This document shows, piece after piece, positions 31,887-40,170 of a DNA stretch of 64,000 nucleotides. Position numbers and translations under genes: made by a program. Origin of the DNA: Phytohabitans maris (GTDB lineage Bacteria; Actinomycetota; Actinomycetes; Mycobacteriales; Micromonosporaceae). The number at the start of each line of letters is the position of its first letter. Within the stretch, counting starts at the first letter, position 1. The notes under the pieces are model-generated. The model saw nothing but the letters and a program-made list of their open reading frames with translations, was not told where the DNA came from and did not search any database. The stretch spans positions 52,851 to 116,850 of the forward strand of contig NZ_JAVHUY010000031.1 of the NCBI RefSeq assembly GCF_031085175.1. Direction: 5' to 3'.

Positions 31887-33007
31887 GACAGCACCTCCGC
31901 GGGCTTCGGGTCCAGCAGCTCCAGGTAGCGGTCGACCGCGACGGACCAGTCGTAGTGGGTCACCGCGACCGCCCGCGCCGCGGCGCCGAGCCGCTCCCGC
32001 CCGGCGTCGCCCTCGTCGAGCACGGCGTGTACGGCCGCCGCCAGCGCGTCCGGGTCACGGCCGGCGAGCCGTACCACCGCGGCGTGCGGACCACCCTCGG
32101 GTACCGCGCCGGCGCAGGCCACCACCGGCAGCCCGCTGGCCATCGCCTCCTGGACGACGAGCGGGAAGCCCTCCCCGTACGACGGCATCACCAGCAGGTC
32201 GGCGGCGCGGTAGACGCCGGCGAGCGCGGCCTGGTCGAGCTTGCCGAGCACCCGCACGGTGGGCGGCAGGTCGCGCAGCCGCTCGGTGTCCTTGCCGCAC
32301 ACGACGACGTCGAACCGGCCCGACCGGGACACGGCGGCGAGCAGGAGGTCCAGCCCTTTCTTGCGGGCGAGCCGGCCGACGAAGAGCGCGGTCGGCCGGG
32401 TGAACCCGTGGCGGGCCCGGGCGGCGGCGCGGTCGCCCGGACGGAAGCGCGCGGTGTCCACACCGTTGTCGATCCGCACGACCGGCCGGGCGCCTCCGAT
32501 CACCGCGCCGACCTCGCCCGCGACCCGCTCGTTGAGGACCGCGAACGCCGTGGCCCGGCGACCGGCCCGCCGGGCGGCCCACCGGAAGGCGGCGGCCTGC
32601 GCGGCGTCCAGCACCCGGCCGCCGGTGCCGACGAGCCCCACGTGCTCGGTCACCACCACGGGTACGCCGGCGCGGGCGGCCAGCGACACGGCCAGCGCGG
32701 TGTTCGGGTAGAGCAGGCCGTGCACGTGTACCGCGTCCGCCCACCGGACGAGCTCGCCGGTGATCCGGTGCAGCGCTCGCGGGGCGAACAGCGGGATCGG
32801 GATGCTGAGCCGCTCCAGCGGGTTGGCCGCCGGCACCGGTACGGCGCGGTAGGGCACGCCGGAACGCTCGGGGTGCCGGGCCGCGTCGTGTCCGGTCACC
32901 GCGACCTGGTGGCCGCGGGCCGTGTAACCGCGCGCCAGGCGGTCCACCACGAACTGGATCCCGCCCTCGTACGGCGGCAGGTAGTTGGCGACAAGCAGCA
33001 GATTCAT
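31883..33007 (-). CDS. Glycosyltransferase family 4
   Basis: 374 aa. ATG 33007 gives the standard GT-B start MNLLLVANYLPPYEGGIQFV, with the glycine-rich acceptor-side loop. The C-terminal half has the family donor-binding features: VVRIDNGVDTARFRPGDR, ALFVGRLARKKGLDLLLAAV, and the E-x7-E motif in EGFPLVVQEAMASGLPVVA near residue 290. It should transfer a sugar from a nucleotide donor to a growing glycan at the membrane. It heads the minus-strand operon to the MocA-type oxidoreductase and the membrane protein, and is divergent from the methyltransferase gene. Confidence 0.9.
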   Translation of the reverse strand: MNLLLVANYLPPYEGGIQFVVDRLARGYTARGHQVAVTGHDAARHPERSGVPYRAVPVPAANPLERLSIPIPLFAPRALHRITGELVRWADAVHVHGLLYPNTALAVSLAARAGVPVVVTEHVGLVGTGGRVLDAAQAAAFRWAARRAGRRATAFAVLNERVAGEVGAVIGGARPVVRIDNGVDTARFRPGDRAAARARHGFTRPTALFVGRLARKKGLDLLLAAVSRSGRFDVVVCGKDTERLRDLPPTVRVLGKLDQAALAGVYRAADLLVMPSYGEGFPLVVQEAMASGLPVVACAGAVPEGGPHAAVVRLAGRDPDALAAAVHAVLDEGDAGRERLGAAARAVAVTHYDWSVAVDRYLELLDPKPAEVLS

Positions 33008-33126
33008 CGGGATTCGAAGGGACGGTAGCGCGCTTATCCCGCTTCGGCGCCCGCCGTTGATCAACTTTCGTGCGTTGTTCGCGCGCTCGGCACGCGACGT
33101 TCAGCGGCGACCGTGAACGTCCCCTC

Positions 33127-33930
33127 GTGACTTCGCAGGTGGACGAGACCGTAGGAAAATCGCAGGTCAAGCAGGCCGAGTGGCTGTATCAATGGGAGCG
33201 GTTCCGGGACACGGACGAGTTCCTGTTCTGGGACTGGGTGCAACCGCGCACGCTGGCCGACTTCGAGGGCAAGCGGGTGCTCGACGCCGGCTGCGGCCCC
33301 GGCCACCACGTGCGGATCGTCGCCCCGGTCGCGGCCGAGGTCGTCGGCCTCGACCTCAACGCCCACAAGCTCGCCCGTACCAACCTCACCCACCTGCCGA
33401 ACGTCAGCGTCCACGAGGGCGACCTGGCCCGCTGGACACCGGACGAGCCCTTCGACGTGGTGTACAGCATCGGCACCATCGACCACACCGACGACCCGGA
33501 CGCCAGCATGGCCCACCTCGCCACGCTGCTGCGCCCCGGCGGGCTGCTGATCGCCTGGGTGTGGTCGCGGGAGGGCAACACGTTCATGGCGGCCGTGGTC
33601 GAGCCGCTGCGCCGCCGCCTGCTGCGGCGCCGGAGCCGGCGTACCGTCGAGCGGCTGGCCCGGCTCCTGACCGCCCTGCTCTACCCGGTGGTGCACACCG
33701 TGTACCGGCTGCCGCTGCGGTTCCTGCCGTACCACGACTACTTCGCCAACTTCCGCCGGCTCTGCTTCGACCGCAACGCGCTCAACGTCTTCGACAAGCT
33801 GAACGCCCCGTACACCGAGCTCATCACGTACGAGCGGGCGCGCGGCTGGTTTCCCGAGGCGGACTTCGAGGACGTGCGGATCGTCCCGTACAAGGGGATC
33901 AGCTGGTGCGTCAGCGGCCGGAAGCGGTAG
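33127..33930 (+). CDS. Class I SAM-dependent methyltransferase
   Basis: 267 aa from GTG 33127; no strong ribosome-binding site. SAM-binding motif I is RVLDAGCGPGHH near residue 55, motif II is VVGLDLNAHKLAR near residue 76, and motif IV follows as FDVVYSIGTIDHTDDP near residue 115, then LLRPGGLLIAWVW. The C-terminal part carries a basic stretch (LRRRLLRRRSRRTVERLARL) that may be peripheral to the membrane. It is adjacent to a GT4 gene and a GtrA gene, so methylation of a sugar or lipid-linked intermediate is a reasonable guess. The last 20 bases overlap the end of the GtrA gene. Confidence 0.85.
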   Translation: MTSQVDETVGKSQVKQAEWLYQWERFRDTDEFLFWDWVQPRTLADFEGKRVLDAGCGPGHHVRIVAPVAAEVVGLDLNAHKLARTNLTHLPNVSVHEGDLARWTPDEPFDVVYSIGTIDHTDDPDASMAHLATLLRPGGLLIAWVWSREGNTFMAAVVEPLRRRLLRRRSRRTVERLARLLTALLYPVVHTVYRLPLRFLPYHDYFANFRRLCFDRNALNVFDKLNAPYTELITYERARGWFPEADFEDVRIVPYKGISWCVSGRKR

Positions 33931-34393
33931 CCGCGCCTCCCTCCCCGACCGGCTCTTCGACCGCACGGAATGCGGCGTCCATCCAGAAGAACCGGGCTAC
34001 CCAGAGCAGGCCGGTCGCGGCGAGGTTCGTCAGGTTGGTCAGGGGGCGCGGCAGCGAACCCTCCGCGGCCAACCGCCAGACCGCCTCCACGGCCGCCACG
34101 CCGCCGGTGGTCGCGCCCAACCCGACCGCCACGAACAGCCAGAACGGCAGCACCTCGCGGCGCCACGAACTCCGCCCGGTGCGCCGCCAGACCCAGGCGC
34201 GGTTGGCGTAGTACGCCGGTATCGCGCACACCACGACCGAGACCGCGTTGACGACCGCGCGCCGGCCGTCCGGAAAGGGAAGCTGGAGCAGCCAGAGGAC
34301 GATCTGGCCGAACACGACGTTGGCCACCGCGACGGCCAGGTAGCGCGGGCCACGCTCACGCACGGCGCCCACCACACCGTCCAGCACCCGCAC
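33911..34393 (-). CDS. GtrA-family membrane protein
   Basis: About 160 aa; GTG 34393 is my start but GTG 34387 and TTG 34411 are equally possible, none with a clear ribosome-binding site. Four hydrophobic segments of the GtrA fold appear: RYLAVAVANVVFGQIVLWLL, AVVNAVSVVVCAIPAYYANR followed by the family's AWVW, LPFWLFVAVGLGATTGGVA, and NLAATGLLWVARFFWM. GtrA proteins help flip or retain lipid-linked sugars. It fits the glycan neighbours and overlaps the methyltransferase gene tail to tail by 20 bases. Confidence 0.8.
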   Translation of the reverse strand: MRVLDGVVGAVRERGPRYLAVAVANVVFGQIVLWLLQLPFPDGRRAVVNAVSVVVCAIPAYYANRAWVWRRTGRSSWRREVLPFWLFVAVGLGATTGGVAAVEAVWRLAAEGSLPRPLTNLTNLAATGLLWVARFFWMDAAFRAVEEPVGEGGAATASGR

Positions 34394-34519
34394 AGCCGGC
34401 AGACTAACCAAACAGCGTTCGCCGATGCGCCGCGGGCGCGCCGCTGATCCTGTGGAGTCCCGGCCGCCGATGGCACCCACTAACCTCGAGCGCGGCCGCA
34501 CGACGGAGCGGAGGGCGCC

Positions 34520-35054
34520 GTGGTCGAGGTTCCTGATGGGGTTTTGGCGGAGTTGGCCGGACCGGTCGCCGCCGCGCTGCCGGTCATCGCCGCCCGTGTT
34601 CCCGCGGGGCCGGCGGCCGAGCTCGGCCGGTTGCGGGCGGTCGCCGACGGCGACACGCTGCCGGCCCACGGACCGGCCCTCATGGCCCGGCCGGCGGCCC
34701 GGGTCCGCCCGCGTGGCCGGCCCGGCGCGGCCGACTCACCGGTGCGGGACGCGCTCGGCTCGCTGCCACCCCTGCTGACCGAACGGCTGCTCGGCGCGCT
34801 GGAGCTGACCGTCCCGGAGCTGGGCCTGGCCGGCGTGCCGGAGCTGACCGGATACCTGGACGAGCCGTTCGCCGGCCACCTCGCCGTCGCGACCGCGGGC
34901 AGGCAGAGTGAGGCCGTCACCGGCGCCGCGCTGCTCGACCAGATCCGGCCCGGCGCGGTACCACTGGTGGCGGCGCTGACCCGGCGGCTGGCCAGCCACC
35001 CGCGGGTGGCCGCCGCGCTGGCGGCCGAGCCCGCGACCGCCGACGAGCCGGGCC
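34520..35054 (+). pseudogene. N-terminal part of a frameshifted gene ahead of DUF6461
   Basis: The frame opens at GTG 34520 after GGAGGGCGCC and reads as a believable protein for about 175 residues (LAELAGPVAAALPVIAARVP, PELGLAGVPELTGYLDEPFA, LLDQIRPGAVPLVAALTRRL). After about 35045 the same frame turns into Arg/Gly/Pro-rich sequence, while a good DUF6461 protein begins one frame over. Removing one G from the GGG at about 35050-35052 would join the two into one 350-residue protein. The function of this N-terminal region is unknown to me. Confidence 0.5.
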
Positions 35055-35573
35055 GTGACCGTGGTGACCGGGATGGGCGTCGCGGACGTGCTGCGCGCCT
35101 TCCGCGCCGACCCGGCCCGCCCGGAGCCGATGCGGGCCCTCGGCGAGGACCTGATGCGGCGGCGGTCCATCGACCCGTGGGTCGCCGTCCACGACGCCGG
35201 CGGCGCGGTGGTCGCGGTCGAGTACAACGGCTGGCAAGGCTCGACCCACCCCGTGCTGACCCGCGCCTCCGCCGGCGGGCGGGCCGCCAGCATGTTCTGG
35301 AACGTCAACGCGTTGACCCGCCTTTCGTTCGCCGAGCGCGGCCAGATCCTGCTGTCGGTGGAGCCGTTCGGCGACGTCGACGCGCCACCGGCGGTCGCCG
35401 CGGCGCTCACCGGCCTCGACTTCGCCGACCTGCTGCGCAACAAGCGGCTGCTGGGTCTGGTCGCGGTGGAGCGGTTCACCGGCCGCGGCATCACCGCCGA
35501 CGACCTGGCCCGTATCGAGGACGCGGACGTCGCTTTCCGGATCGTCCCGGACCCGCCACCGGTACGCCGCTAG
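35055..35573 (+). CDS. DUF6461 family protein (possibly the 3' part of a larger gene)
   Basis: 172 aa if it starts at GTG 35055, which has no good ribosome-binding site. The order TVVTGMGVADVLRAFRADPA, WVAVHDAGGAVVAVEYNGWQ, AGGRAASMFWNVNALTRLSF follows DUF6461 proteins, which are common in Streptomyces and Micromonosporaceae and have no assigned role. DUF6461 normally starts with (C/A)VTVVRG, exactly what the upstream sequence would supply after a one-base correction. I therefore think it is the C-terminal domain of the gene that begins at 34520. Confidence 0.65.
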   Translation: MTVVTGMGVADVLRAFRADPARPEPMRALGEDLMRRRSIDPWVAVHDAGGAVVAVEYNGWQGSTHPVLTRASAGGRAASMFWNVNALTRLSFAERGQILLSVEPFGDVDAPPAVAAALTGLDFADLLRNKRLLGLVAVERFTGRGITADDLARIEDADVAFRIVPDPPPVRR

Positions 35574-35643
35574 GCGGCGCCCCCAGCCCCTCACCGTGCC
35601 CAAGCCCCGCGGCGAAGCCGGCATGCCGTTCGGCGCCCTCCGC

Positions 35644-37701
35644 CTACTCGATCACGCGCCGGCGCCGGCTTGGCGGTTTGCCTCCGCGCCTAGCCTGCCG
35701 CAGGTGCACCCGCACGTCGTAGCTGTAGGCGAAGTGTCGAAGGATGTCGTCGTGCCGGAACTGGTAGGAGATGCCGGCGACGCGCAGGAAGCCGAGCGAA
35801 CACATCCGCTGCAGGCTGCCGGCCGGTGTCAGCGGCAGCCGGAGCCGGGACGCGACGATCATCGCGAGATAGCGCCGCCACAGAGCACACGCCACTGTCT
35901 CCCCCACGACGAGGCAGTACACGACCGCGAGGCCCGTGCCCCACCACGGCCCCCAGGTGAGGCTGAAACCCCACGCGAGCGCCGGCAACACGACGAGGGC
36001 CGACAGCCGGGACACCGTCCGCTCCCGCCGCAGCACACCAACCGGCCCGACCACCTCCGGCCGGGTGTCCGTCGCCAGGGTCTGTCCAAACCCGACAGTC
36101 AGGCCGATCGCGAGCCAGGCGGTGGCGAAGCTGATGATCCCCGCCCACGGGCCGACGACCACCCAGGCAGCGGCCCCGACGGCCAGCGCGGCGCCCATCT
36201 GGCGCAGGAAGAACCTCGGGTCGGTGAGGCGGGACCAGTCCGGTGTGGCCGCGCGGACCCACGGCTTGGTGCTGGTCCGGACGAGCAACGCCGACCAGAT
36301 CATGACGCTGGCGACCAAGGCCACCCGCGCGACCCAGCCGCGGCCCCACAGGAACGAGAAGCCCCACAGGATCCCGGGTATCGACAGCAGCACGCACATG
36401 ACGCAGTCGACAACCAGCGGACTCCGCGCGCCGGCCGCGGGCCAGAGCCGGTGCAGCACGATGTCCCGGGCGGACAGGAGCCGACCCGCGATCACCGTCT
36501 GCTCCGTCCGGTTCCGTTCGAGGTACCTGGCGTAGTTGGACAGCCACCAGAGCTCCACCACGTTGCGCAGGCGGCCGAACGCGCCGGCGTCGACAGCGCC
36601 GACCGACGCCACGTATTTCGCGACCAACGACGCCGGGTCAGCTGACTCGGCGACGGTGGCCAGGTCGCGGTGCTTGGCGAGCTCTGCCACGAGGCTCAGC
36701 CGCCAGGGGCTCGTGAGCAGGCTTTCTCGACCCGACGTCCGCAGCGACGCCGCGAGCTCGGCAGCCGGGCGAAACCCATCCGTTCCACCCAGCGAACGGG
36801 ACAGGTACGTTTTCGCGTCCTCGTACTGAACGGGAAGAATGGAGTACGGGTCCAATGTGTGATGCTCCCGCAGCTCCTGTCTGATCGCGTCCCAACTGGA
36901 CCGGCGGCAGGTGAGCAGGAACGGCGCCCGATCACCCTGCAGCCGCCACTCGACGAGCCGCTCGAGAAACCGCTCCGCCGGCTCGACGTCGCTCTCCTGC
37001 GCGCACAGCTCGTCCATGCCGTCGAACAACGCCAGGACCTTGCCCGACGCGATCAGCTCCCGAGCCGAACCCGGCGACACGTTGAACTCGGCCGCGATGA
37101 ACCGCGACAGCCAGATCACGACATCCTGGTCACCGGTCCACCGGCTGAGCGGAACCACCAACGGGACGAGCGTCGGCTCCCTCCTGATCACTTCCAGCGC
37201 GATCTGCAGCGCGCTGTAGGACTTGCCCCGTCCGGCGCGGCCCACCACGACCACCCGTGCACGGTCACGCAAGAGCGAGTCCGCCAGTGCCGCCACCGCC
37301 ACCTCGGCTCGACGCGCGGCCGACCAGTACAGCAGCACGATGTCTTCCGACGTACGCCGCATGTGGCCGAGGCGGCGGACGAGATCCTCCCGGATCTCCG
37401 ACTGCAGCCGCGTCGCCAGATCCTGTGGACGCTCCCAACGCCCTAGCCCGCGCAGGAACTGGATCAGCACGACAAGCAGGCTGACCGAACCCATGATGAC
37501 GCCGAGGTAGTCGGCCTTGCCGCCCAACGACGGATCATCGACGTACGCAGGCACGAAGCCAGCGGTCGCCACCACGATGACGACCCCGGCCAGGACGGCG
37601 GTCACGCCACCCGCCCACCGCGCGATCCGGTAACGGCTGCCAGGCCTCATCGTCGTAAACCCGCTCCCGCCTGATCCGTCCGGCAGATCCGGCCGCCGCA
37701 T
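35644..37701 (-). CDS. Membrane-anchored NACHT-type STAND NTPase
   Basis: 685 aa from ATG 37701 (GAGAGG just upstream); ATG 37650 is an alternative. Two N-terminal membrane helices (about 31-53 and 66-84) lead through a linker (QSEIREDLVRRLGHMRRTSE) to a NACHT domain: Walker A GRAGRGKS (G154-S161), extended Walker B LFDGMDEL (D227, D230, E231), and sensor-like FLLTCRR. Residues about 300-400 give a helical arm, and the C-terminal third has roughly six membrane segments, ending with a short cytoplasmic tail. NACHT proteins act as ligand-triggered switches; several bacterial ones defend against phages. No effector domain other than the membrane part is seen. It stands alone between DUF6461 and an MFS gene. 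Confidence 0.8.
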   Translation of the reverse strand: MRRPDLPDGSGGSGFTTMRPGSRYRIARWAGGVTAVLAGVVIVVATAGFVPAYVDDPSLGGKADYLGVIMGSVSLLVVLIQFLRGLGRWERPQDLATRLQSEIREDLVRRLGHMRRTSEDIVLLYWSAARRAEVAVAALADSLLRDRARVVVVGRAGRGKSYSALQIALEVIRREPTLVPLVVPLSRWTGDQDVVIWLSRFIAAEFNVSPGSARELIASGKVLALFDGMDELCAQESDVEPAERFLERLVEWRLQGDRAPFLLTCRRSSWDAIRQELREHHTLDPYSILPVQYEDAKTYLSRSLGGTDGFRPAAELAASLRTSGRESLLTSPWRLSLVAELAKHRDLATVAESADPASLVAKYVASVGAVDAGAFGRLRNVVELWWLSNYARYLERNRTEQTVIAGRLLSARDIVLHRLWPAAGARSPLVVDCVMCVLLSIPGILWGFSFLWGRGWVARVALVASVMIWSALLVRTSTKPWVRAATPDWSRLTDPRFFLRQMGAALAVGAAAWVVVGPWAGIISFATAWLAIGLTVGFGQTLATDTRPEVVGPVGVLRRERTVSRLSALVVLPALAWGFSLTWGPWWGTGLAVVYCLVVGETVACALWRRYLAMIVASRLRLPLTPAGSLQRMCSLGFLRVAGISYQFRHDDILRHFAYSYDVRVHLRQARRGGKPPSRRRRVIE

Positions 37702-37810
37702 CAGCCTCTCGGACGCTCCGGAAGAACACGAGCAGGAACCCGACAGAGAAATGGTGACAAGCGTGGCCAGCACCCGACACGGCTCTACGCGAACCCGACT
37801 CCGGCCCGGT

Positions 37811-37858
37811 GATCGTGGTGTTCCAGTGCCCCTCCGGGGGCACCTCGATACCACGATC
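37811..37858. repeat. 48-bp palindrome (family 3), copy B
   Basis: GATCGTGGTGTTCCAGTGCC... with a CTCCGG centre; same length and design as the copy at 21767-21814. The arms pair with three or four mismatches. It sits about 110 bases upstream of the NACHT start, so it is in or near that promoter region. Nothing else is recognisable in 37702-37968. Confidence 0.75.
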
Positions 37859-37968
37859 TGATTTCCACGGACCGGGGCGGGAGTGCCAACCGCGGAGGGC
37901 CGCGGGAGCGACGGTCCGGACCACCGCGGACATCGCGGTAGCCCAAATCTTGGAACAGATCCGCTAGC

Positions 37969-39399
37969 TCAGTCGGCGGCGTGTACCGGAGCCTCCTGCG
38001 CCACGGGCGACGGGCGGGACCGCCGGGGGAACGCCGGCGTGAGGAGCACGAGCAGCAGGAGCACGGCGCCGAAGCCCGCCCCGGCGACCATCGCCGTCTC
38101 CAGGGCGGACCCGGCCCCGGCGTCGGCCCGGCCCGCGTACACGGTGGTGAGGGTGGCGACACCGACCGCACCGCCGAGCTGCTGGAGCGACTGGAACAGG
38201 CCGGCGGCGGCGCCGGAGTCCTCGGGACCGGCGTCGGCCATGACGCGGGCGCTCGCGGGCGTGAAGTAGAGCGCCGGGGCGAAGCCGATGACGAAGCAGG
38301 GCAGCAGGACGCCGAGCCACAGGGGCGCGCCGGCGGCGAGTACCGCGAACGCCAGCGCGCCGGCGACGCCGACCAGGACGCCGAGGGCGACGGTGCCCTG
38401 CTCGCCGATCCGCTCGATCAGCGCGGGCACCACCTTGGCGCCGATGATCACCGAGACGCCCCACGGCAGGTAGACGAGGCCGGTCTCCAGTGCGTCGTAG
38501 CCGCGCACGTCCTGCAGGTAGAGCACCGAGAAGGTGAAGAACCCGATCATCATCGCGGGCAGCAGGAGCATCCCGGCGTACGGGATCGCGCCCTTGCTTC
38601 CGCGTAGCAGCCGGAGCTGGACGACCGGGTGGGCCGAGCGCGACTCGACGGCCGGGATGGCGAGCAGCGCGATGACCGCGACGGCGAGCGCGACCAGCAC
38701 CTGCGGGTCGCCCCAGGACGACTGGGCGGCGCGGCTGAGGCCGTAGACGAGGGCGACCATCGCGAGCGCCGACGTCACCGCGCCGGGGATGTCCAGCGTG
38801 CCGCGGCTGCGGCCGGACTCGCGCACGAAGGCGAGGGTCGCCACGACGACCAGCGCGCCGATGGGGACGTTGACGAGCATCACCCAGCGCCAGCCGAGGG
38901 TGACGGTGAGGACGCCGCCGGCGATGAGGCCGATCGAGCTGCCCGCACTGGAGGCGATGATGAACCACGCCATCGCCCGGAGCCGCTCGCGCCCCTGTTC
39001 GGTGTTGGCGACCAGCAGCACCATGACGGCCGGCCCGGCCAGCGCGGCACCGACGCCCTGCACGGCCCGGGCCCCGATCAGCAGCTCCCCCGTCGGCGCG
39101 ACGCCGCCCACGGCCGAGGCGACCACGAAGACCGCGACGCCGGTCAGCAGCACGCGGCGCGGCCCGAACAGCGTGCCGAGGCGCCCGCTCACCAGCAGCA
39201 GGCCGGCGAAGGAGAGCGCGTACGCCGAGACGACCCAGGAGAGCCCGACCGTGCCCAGGCCCAGGTCGGCCCGGATGGACGGCAGCGCCACCGTCACGAT
39301 CACGCCGTCGACCATCAGCATGAGCTGGCAGGTCACGACCGCGGCGACGGCCCAGCCCGCCGTCCGTCGCCCGATCCTCGTCCCGTGCGGCTGTGCCAT
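37969..39399 (-). CDS. MFS transporter, DHA2 (EmrB/QacA-like)
   Basis: 476 aa from ATG 39399. Fourteen hydrophobic segments are expected; the family motifs are visible: LMLMVDGVIVTVALPSIRAD in helix 1, LSWVVSAYALSFAGLLLVSG in helix 2, GRLGTLFGPRRVLLTG (motif A) and RAVQGVGAALAGPAVMVLL (motif B), with motif C-like GLIAGGVLTVTLGWRWVMLVN. It should export hydrophobic drugs in exchange for protons. It is divergent from the TetR gene at 39484, and the two share the operator region 39427-39462, a standard efflux-repressor pair. Confidence 0.92.
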   Translation of the reverse strand: MAQPHGTRIGRRTAGWAVAAVVTCQLMLMVDGVIVTVALPSIRADLGLGTVGLSWVVSAYALSFAGLLLVSGRLGTLFGPRRVLLTGVAVFVVASAVGGVAPTGELLIGARAVQGVGAALAGPAVMVLLVANTEQGRERLRAMAWFIIASSAGSSIGLIAGGVLTVTLGWRWVMLVNVPIGALVVVATLAFVRESGRSRGTLDIPGAVTSALAMVALVYGLSRAAQSSWGDPQVLVALAVAVIALLAIPAVESRSAHPVVQLRLLRGSKGAIPYAGMLLLPAMMIGFFTFSVLYLQDVRGYDALETGLVYLPWGVSVIIGAKVVPALIERIGEQGTVALGVLVGVAGALAFAVLAAGAPLWLGVLLPCFVIGFAPALYFTPASARVMADAGPEDSGAAAGLFQSLQQLGGAVGVATLTTVYAGRADAGAGSALETAMVAGAGFGAVLLLLVLLTPAFPRRSRPSPVAQEAPVHAAD

Positions 39400-39426
39400 G
39401 TCGTCCCAACCTCGCTATCCTGAACC

Positions 39427-39462
39427 GGGGACTCTCCCCATATAAATGTGGGGACACTCCCC
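39427..39462. promoter_or_regulatory. Two TetR operator boxes, MFS/TetR intergenic region
   Basis: GGGGACTCTCCCC (39427-39439) and GGGGACACTCCCC (39450-39462) each have perfect 5-bp arms and lie 23 bp apart, centre to centre. The wider block AACCGGGGA...TCCCCGGTT (39423-39466) is itself an inverted repeat. A TATAAAT between the boxes may be a promoter element for one of the two genes. Confidence 0.75.
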
Positions 39463-39483
39463 GGTTCTGTCAAGGGAGATCAC

Positions 39484-40071
39484 GTGAGCACCGACATCAG
39501 CGCATGGGAAGACCGGCGGCCGCGGCGGGCGGACGCGCGCCGCAACTACGACGCGATCGTCCAGGCGGCCCGGCAGGCCTTCGCGCGCCACGGCGTCGGC
39601 ACCTCGATCGACGACATCGCCCGCAGCGCGGGTGTCGGCAACGCCACGCTGTACCGCCACTTCCCCACGCGCGACGACCTGGTGGTCGCCGCGCTGGCCG
39701 AAAACATGGCGGCCACCCACCACCGCGGGCTCGAACTCGTCCAGGTCGATCCACCGGTCGCCGCGCTGCACGAGTGGCTGCACCTCACGGTCGAGCAGAT
39801 CAGCACGTACGGCGGACTGCCCGGCAGCCTGCTCGACAGCGCCGCCCACGCGGGCTCACTGCTCGGCGCGACCTGCACGGACATGCAGCAGACCACCCAG
39901 ACCCTGCTGACCAGGGCACAGCGGGCGGGACAGGTCCGCGACGACCTCACCATGGAGGAGGTCTTCGACCTCGCCGCGGGTGTCGCCTGGGTCGCCAGCC
40001 GGCAGGGCCAGCACCGCCGCGGTGCCCGGCTGCTCGACCTCGCGCTCACCGGGCTCGCCCCAGGCGCCTGA
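39484..40071 (+). CDS. TetR-family repressor of the adjacent MFS gene
   Basis: 195 aa. GTG 39484 follows GGGAG and starts MSTDISAWEDRRPRRADARR (initiator read as Met). The HTH is clear: GTSIDDIARSAGVGNATLYR followed by HFPTRDDLVVAALAE. The C-terminal half is helical (LHEWLHLTVEQISTYGGLPG) and has the SAHAGSLL segment of the drug-responsive TetR_C_SBD branch. By its position it should repress both itself and the divergent DHA2 pump, releasing on drug binding. Confidence 0.9.
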   Translation: MSTDISAWEDRRPRRADARRNYDAIVQAARQAFARHGVGTSIDDIARSAGVGNATLYRHFPTRDDLVVAALAENMAATHHRGLELVQVDPPVAALHEWLHLTVEQISTYGGLPGSLLDSAAHAGSLLGATCTDMQQTTQTLLTRAQRAGQVRDDLTMEEVFDLAAGVAWVASRQGQHRRGARLLDLALTGLAPGA

Positions 40072-40097
40072 CCGATACCGCCGCCACCCAGGACCAC

Positions 40098-40170
40098 CGG
40101 CACCACCATGGCGCCACTGTGAGCCAGATTGAGTTGCCATGGCGCCATAGTGGTGCCATGATGGCGCCAT
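40098..40170. promoter_or_regulatory. Phased operator array ahead of the RHH gene
   Basis: Perfect TGGCGCCA palindromes lie at 40109-40116, 40140-40147 and 40162-40169, with one-mismatch partners TGGTGCCA at 40151-40158 and CGGCACCA at 40098-40105. Starts at 40140, 40151 and 40162 are exactly 11 bp apart, as are 40098 and 40109. The last box overlaps the ATG at 40169. Ribbon-helix-helix repressors bind such one-turn-spaced half sites, so autoregulation is very likely. Confidence 0.75.
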
